8,558 nt of DNA from Nitrososphaerota archaeon (lineage in GTDB: Archaea > Thermoproteota > Nitrososphaeria > Nitrososphaerales > UBA183). The stretch covers positions 3,029 to 11,586 of the forward strand of contig JAPCJN010000019.1 of NCBI GenBank assembly GCA_027886925.1. Reading direction: 5' to 3'. Both the position numbers and the translations under genes were made by a program. This document shows positions 5,766 through 8,558 of the stretch, one piece after another. The notes below the pieces were generated by a model. It ran no database searches, was not told the DNA's origin, and saw nothing but the letters and a program-made list of their open reading frames with translations. Every line of letters starts with the position of its first letter. Positions within the stretch are counted from its first letter, which is position 1.

Positions 5766-6933
5766 GCATGGCTACGGCGTTGCCTCCGCCGAGGCAAAGG
5801 GTCGCGAGCCCCCTCTTCTTGCCGCTACGCCTCATCTCATGGATCAGGGTAGTGAGAATCCTCGCCCCGCTGCATCCGAGGGGATGCCCGAGCGCGACGG
5901 CGCCCCCGTTGACGTTGAACCTTTCCTCAGGAATGCCCAGCTGGTCCCTCACGACGATCGACGCCGTCGAATAAGCCTCGTTGTGTTCGACCAGGTCTAT
6001 CTCGTCCATGGAGACCCCGGTTTTCTTCAGCAGCCCCCTGACCGTCGGTATCGGTGCCTCCATCACGTCTTCCGGTTTCGTCCCGCCTGTCGCGTACGCG
6101 ACCACCTTGGCAAGGGGTTTCAGACTCCTTCGCGCCGCTGCGTCTTCGCTCGCCAAGACTAGAGCACACGCGCCGTCGCTCAGCTGAGACGAGTTCCCCG
6201 CCGTGAGGATGCCGTCCGCCTTGAAGGCGGGCTTGAGCCGGGCGAGCGCCTCCAAAGTCGTATCCGGACGGATGCATTCGTCAACCTCAAACTCCTCGAA
6301 GCCGCCTCCCCGTTCGAGTTCGACCGAGACTATCTCTTGCTTGAACTTTCCCTCCTTTTGGGCCTTCGCAGCCTTCGAGTAGCTCTCGAAGGCATACGTG
6401 TCCGCCTGTTTTCTTGTCACCCCGTATTTCTCCGCGACCCTCTCCCCGGTCATGCCCATCTGGAAGTCGTTGTAGCCGTCCCAGAGGCCATCGACCAATA
6501 TCGAGTCTTCCAGCTTCGCTTCGCCATATCGGCTCCCCCATCGCATCTTCCTATCTAGGTAGGGGGCGTTGGACATGTTCTCAGTCCCTCCTGCGACCAC
6601 GATATCCTGGTCTCCGGCCTTGATCGCCTGCGCCGCGAGCATGACGGACTTCAAGCCCGACCCGCATACCTTGTTGACGCTGAACGAGCCGACGCTGACG
6701 GGGACGCCCGCATAGATAGCCGCTTGCCTCGCCACGTTCTGGCCCAGGCCTGCGGATATCACGTTGCCCATTATCACCTCCTCCACATCTTCTGGACCTA
6801 GTCCCGAGCGTTCGATCGATTCCCGTACCACGATGGCCCCCAAACGGGCCGCGTGCACGCCTACTAGGCTCTTGCCGAACTTCCCGACGGGGGTCCTGCA
6901 CGCTGCGACTATTACCTGCGCCTGCAATTGCAA
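5749..6933 (-). CDS. Acetyl-CoA C-acetyltransferase (thiolase)
   Basis: A complete 394-aa thiolase of the bacterial/mitochondrial type: it condenses two acetyl-CoA to acetoacetyl-CoA or, in reverse, cleaves 3-ketoacyl-CoA. Catalytic residues are present: nucleophile Cys90 in NKVCGSGLKS, GGTENMSNAP (115-124), His318 in VEHNEAYS (a variant of the usual NEAF loop), His350 in GAVALGHPLGCSG and Cys380 in LCLGGGNA. The start is TTG 6933; a second in-frame TTG at 6927 is equally possible. A good TATA box at 6958-6966 lies 26-35 nt upstream, so the mRNA is probably leaderless. No DUF35/HMG-CoA synthase partner is adjacent, unlike the mevalonate-pathway thiolase clusters of many archaea. That, plus the convergent acyl-CoA synthetase, favours beta-oxidation-type or 3-hydroxypropionate/4-hydroxybutyrate-type use. 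Direction in vivo cannot be told. Confidence 0.92.
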   Translation of the reverse strand: MQLQAQVIVAACRTPVGKFGKSLVGVHAARLGAIVVRESIERSGLGPEDVEEVIMGNVISAGLGQNVARQAAIYAGVPVSVGSFSVNKVCGSGLKSVMLAAQAIKAGDQDIVVAGGTENMSNAPYLDRKMRWGSRYGEAKLEDSILVDGLWDGYNDFQMGMTGERVAEKYGVTRKQADTYAFESYSKAAKAQKEGKFKQEIVSVELERGGGFEEFEVDECIRPDTTLEALARLKPAFKADGILTAGNSSQLSDGACALVLASEDAAARRSLKPLAKVVAYATGGTKPEDVMEAPIPTVRGLLKKTGVSMDEIDLVEHNEAYSTASIVVRDQLGIPEERFNVNGGAVALGHPLGCSGARILTTLIHEMRRSGKKRGLATLCLGGGNAVAMLIESC

Positions 6934-6937
6934 TTGC
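6924..6937. promoter_or_regulatory. 14-bp perfect palindrome over the thiolase start: candidate operator
   Basis: GCAATTGCAATTGC is its own reverse complement and consists of two tandem CAATTG units. It covers both candidate TTG start codons and the predicted transcription start, 21 bp downstream of the TATA box. Its AT content stands out from the surrounding GC-rich sequence. A repressor bound here could block initiation; the regulator is unknown. Confidence 0.4.
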
Positions 6938-6957
6938 TCACCGGCTGAGAATCTTCC

Positions 6958-6966
6958 CTTTATAAC
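6958..6966 (-). promoter_or_regulatory. TATA box of the thiolase gene
   Basis: GTTATAAAG on the minus strand is the best TATA-box match in the window. It is centred 29 nt before TTG 6933 and lies in the 45-bp gap after the upstream membrane-protein gene. This implies the thiolase has its own promoter and a leaderless or near-leaderless mRNA. Confidence 0.6.
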
Positions 6967-6978
6967 GAAACGCCTCGC

Positions 6979-7545
6979 CTACGATCGGACGAGGGGGAGC
7001 TTCCGCGGCTTCGCGACCCTCGACGCGTAGAAGATGATCAGCGGGGCCAGGGTCGCGCCGGTAACGAGATCGCTCACCTCGTGGGCCACCATGAAGGGCA
7101 GGCCGAAAACCTCCGTTGTAATGAGGTTCTGAAACGAGATCGACGGCCAGAACGCCAGCAGTGCGGTTCCCGCGTTCGTCTCCAAATCCCAAAGAAACGC
7201 GCAGAGGGCGAGGACAGCCCCCAGGTAGAAGTTGCGTGCGGAGAGCCTGGCACCTCCTTCTCTCCAAATCCTGGATGCCCCCCAGCCCGCTAGCGCGAAA
7301 AGCACCTCGCCGGCGACCAGAAAAGGGATGATGTAGCCACCGAAGCCATAGGGGCTGATCGTGCCCCAGATCAACTCCGAGAGGACCCCGACATACACTC
7401 CCGTTTGTAGCCCAAAGACGAAAGCGACCGCGAAGACTATCGGGTCCACCAGCTTCACGTTCGGGAAATCTGTCAAGGCTAGGTCAGAACCGACTGACAG
7501 GGCCGTGAAAGTCGCGATGACCGCGAGGTCTCTCGTCACCGTCAT
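6979..7545 (-). CDS. Small integral membrane protein resembling an ECF transporter S component
   Basis: A 188-aa hydrophobic protein with five to six predicted membrane segments, near 6-24, 33-50, 50-66, 70-90, 105-122 and 150-176. The size, the small-residue-rich first helix (ATFTALSVGS, 11-20), the loop DFPNVKLVDPIVF (26-38) and GVYVGVLSELIWGTISPYGFGG (49-70) resemble substrate-binding S components of energy-coupling-factor vitamin transporters. This is recognition of style, not a firm family match. The substrate is unknown, and no EcfA ATPase or EcfT partner is in the window. The frame is open to a TTG at 7566, but ATG 7545 is preferred because the TATA-like box at 7577-7584 lies 35 nt upstream of it and only 14 nt from the TTG. 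It is divergent from the TrmB-family gene, which may control it. The alternative is simply an uncharacterised membrane protein. Confidence 0.6.
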   Translation of the reverse strand: MTVTRDLAVIATFTALSVGSDLALTDFPNVKLVDPIVFAVAFVFGLQTGVYVGVLSELIWGTISPYGFGGYIIPFLVAGEVLFALAGWGASRIWREGGARLSARNFYLGAVLALCAFLWDLETNAGTALLAFWPSISFQNLITTEVFGLPFMVAHEVSDLVTGATLAPLIIFYASRVAKPRKLPLVRS

Positions 7546-7555
7546 CTTTTCTCGG

Positions 7556-7574
7556 TGGCTGGACAAACCAGCCA
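7556..7574. repeat. Perfect inverted repeat at the ECF-like gene's transcription start: candidate operator
   Basis: TGGCTGG and CCAGCCA form 7-bp perfect arms around the 5-bp spacer ACAAA. The repeat lies just downstream of the TATA-like box and covers the predicted transcription start, a common site for archaeal repressors. It does not match the TACT-N3-AGTA pattern I recall for some TrmB proteins. A short RNA hairpin is the alternative if transcription starts further upstream. Confidence 0.45.
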
Positions 7575-7576
7575 GG

Positions 7577-7584
7577 CCTTAACC
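7577..7584 (-). promoter_or_regulatory. Weak TATA-like box of the ECF-like gene
   Basis: GGTTAAGG on the minus strand is the only TA-containing stretch at the right distance (35 nt) from ATG 7545. It is a poor TATA match, which would suit a regulated or weak promoter. Confidence 0.3.
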
Positions 7585-7629
7585 GTTTCCCGACCCGGGC
7601 AGACCTCTCCGACACCGGCCTCCTGAATT

Positions 7630-7638
7630 CTTTATCAC
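7630..7638 (+). promoter_or_regulatory. TATA-like box of the TrmB-family gene
   Basis: CTTTATCAC is centred about 32 nt before ATG 7665, predicting a leader of about 6 nt or less. It is the most AT-rich stretch in this divergent region. Confidence 0.45.
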
Positions 7639-7647
7639 TGAGTTTCC

Positions 7648-7669
7648 TCCATCCAGCGGGGACGATGGA
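7648..7669. repeat. Inverted repeat over the TrmB-family start codon
   Basis: TCCATC (7648-7653) and GATGGA (7664-7669) are perfect 6-bp arms 10 bp apart, and the right arm contains the start codon. Position suggests autoregulation or a hairpin hiding the start. Arms this short can arise by chance. Confidence 0.25.
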
Positions 7670-8471
7670 CGTGGGCCCATTGGAGGACGAACAGGTGGCG
7701 AACGAACTCAGGGACAAGTTCGGTCTCAACTCCTACGAGGCGAGGGCTTACGTGGCGCTGATGCGCTCACCGATGAAGGCGAAGGAGCTCTCTGCTGCAG
7801 CGGGCATCCCGATGCCCAGGGTCTACGACACCGTAAGAGCGTTGGAGTTGAAAGGTTTCGTCCACCAGAAAGGGGCTGGGACCTACGTCGGCGAGGCGCC
7901 TTCAGTCGCCCTGAGGGTGTTCATGAGCGGGTACCAGCGATCCTTCGAGAAGGCAAAAGAGGCAAAAGAAGCCTCCATCAAGCGCATCGTCGACATGATG
8001 CATCCGATTGCGGGGCCGAACGACGGTCCGTCGGAAGAGCCCGTGATGCTCAGGGGCATCGACGGGATAGCGGGTAAGTTCTTCGAGATAGTCAGCTCCT
8101 CGAAAGACATCGTCCTCATGGTCAGAAAGGCGCTGAAGGTCAAGGGAGTCTTCAGCGAATACCTTGAAGCGTTTCCGCTCTCAGGGAAGCGCATCCGCCT
8201 CCTCCTTCCATCGAGGCCTCCCATCTCGGAGAGAGACGCCAGGCTGCTGTCGCGCCTGAAGATAGAGACCCGATATTACGACCACCCCGTGCTCGATATG
8301 ATGGTGGCAGACGAGCTGGACGTGGTGCTGGGTGTCCCGGAGAGGAGCAACGACGAGCCTTTCAGCGCGATCGCCCTTTGGGTGAGGAACCCCTCGTTCG
8401 CGCGATCCACTCGAGCCGCCATCGACGAGATCTGGGAAGAAAGCTCGGAACGAGGGGTACGGCCTGGTTGA
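7665..8471 (+). CDS. TrmB-family transcriptional regulator
   Basis: A 268-aa protein with the typical TrmB layout. The N-terminal winged helix-turn-helix (about 9-80) contains FGLNSYEARAYVALM (19-33), AKELSAAAGIPMPRVYDTVRALELKGFV (39-66) and a wing ending in GTYVGEAP. A charged helix follows (about 92-112, FEKAKEAKEASIKRI). The C-terminal ligand or regulatory domain (about 125-262) holds VMLRGIDGI (127-135), the strand KDIVLMV (147-153) and a Glu-rich end. TrmB proteins are archaeal and bacterial sensors, often of sugars, that repress or activate nearby genes. The effector here is unknown: the C-terminal domain lacks sugar-binding landmarks I can identify. ATG 7665 is preceded by GGGGA and a TATA-like box. 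It is divergent from the ECF-like gene, so that gene is the most likely target besides autoregulation. A short gap leads into another ORF downstream. Confidence 0.85.
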   Translation: MDVGPLEDEQVANELRDKFGLNSYEARAYVALMRSPMKAKELSAAAGIPMPRVYDTVRALELKGFVHQKGAGTYVGEAPSVALRVFMSGYQRSFEKAKEAKEASIKRIVDMMHPIAGPNDGPSEEPVMLRGIDGIAGKFFEIVSSSKDIVLMVRKALKVKGVFSEYLEAFPLSGKRIRLLLPSRPPISERDARLLSRLKIETRYYDHPVLDMMVADELDVVLGVPERSNDEPFSAIALWVRNPSFARSTRAAIDEIWEESSERGVRPG

Positions 8472-8473
8472 CG

Positions 8474-8558
8474 ATGAAGAAAAGCCAGAATAGAGATGAG
8501 GCGCCCATAGCCTCGCTCGCGGACCGCCGCGTATTCAAATCGGGTTTCGAGCACATCA
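8474..8558 (+). CDS. Start of an unidentified ORF, cut by the window's right edge
   Basis: ATG at 8474 follows the TrmB-family stop by 2 nt, and the frame is open for 28 codons to the window end. It begins MKKSQNRDEAP, with SLADRRVFKSGFEHI after it. The tight spacing suggests an operon with the regulator, with GGTTGA just upstream as a possible weak ribosome-binding site. Too little is visible to name a family. Confidence 0.5.
   Translation, partial: MKKSQNRDEAPIASLADRRVFKSGFEHI

Noticed and set aside
5635..6162. Plus-strand 175-aa open frame.
   Set aside because: It is antisense to the thiolase, Arg/Pro-rich, matches no family and has no promoter or start signal.
1..8558. Search for CRISPR repeats, tRNA genes, IS ends or a defence system.
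   Set aside because: No regularly spaced repeats, cloverleaf sequences, transposase motifs or defence-type domains were seen by eye.

Overview
The window reads as a gene-dense piece of an archaeal chromosome with high GC (roughly 60% by eye). The evidence for Archaea is a DUF373 membrane protein next to a cis-prenyltransferase, a TrmB-family regulator, TATA-like boxes 25-36 nt before start codons, several starts that look leaderless, and frequent TTG/GTG initiation. A protein resembling eukaryotic ribosomal protein eL22, together with fatty-acid-type CoA genes, points to a TACK-like (Nitrososphaeria or Bathyarchaeia-like) heterotroph. This placement is inference, not proven.

Layout. (1) 1-990, minus strand: an uncharacterised 233-aa protein translationally coupled to pyrF, which runs off the left edge. 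(2) 1055-1492, plus strand: an uncharacterised, helical, basic 145-aa protein, divergent from (1) across one shared AT-rich promoter element. (3) 3906-1498, minus strand: a compact operon of DUF373 membrane protein, a UppS-type cis-prenyltransferase and an eL22-like protein with an acidic/lysine-rich tail. Its end converges on (2) with 5 bp between stop codons. (4) 4023-5765, plus strand: an AMP-forming acyl-CoA synthetase, divergent from (3). (5) 6933-5749, minus strand: an acetyl-CoA C-acetyltransferase (thiolase), convergent with (4) and overlapping it by 17 bp. (6) 7545-6979, minus strand: an orphan small membrane protein resembling an ECF-transporter S component. (7) 7665-8471, plus strand: a TrmB-family regulator, then a truncated ORF that starts 2 nt after its stop.

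Functionally the window holds a pyrimidine gene (pyrF), a polyprenyl carrier-lipid gene (uppS) beside a ribosomal-protein-like gene, and a pair of CoA genes suited to acyl-chain activation and thiolytic cleavage or acetoacetyl-CoA formation. A membrane uptake protein and a transcription regulator are transcribed divergently and probably share control. Three inverted repeats lie on predicted transcription or translation starts (thiolase, ECF-like gene, TrmB gene) and are candidate operators. I see no tRNA, rRNA, CRISPR array, insertion sequence or defence system. The most notable item is the eL22-like protein. No gap between genes exceeds about 120 bp.
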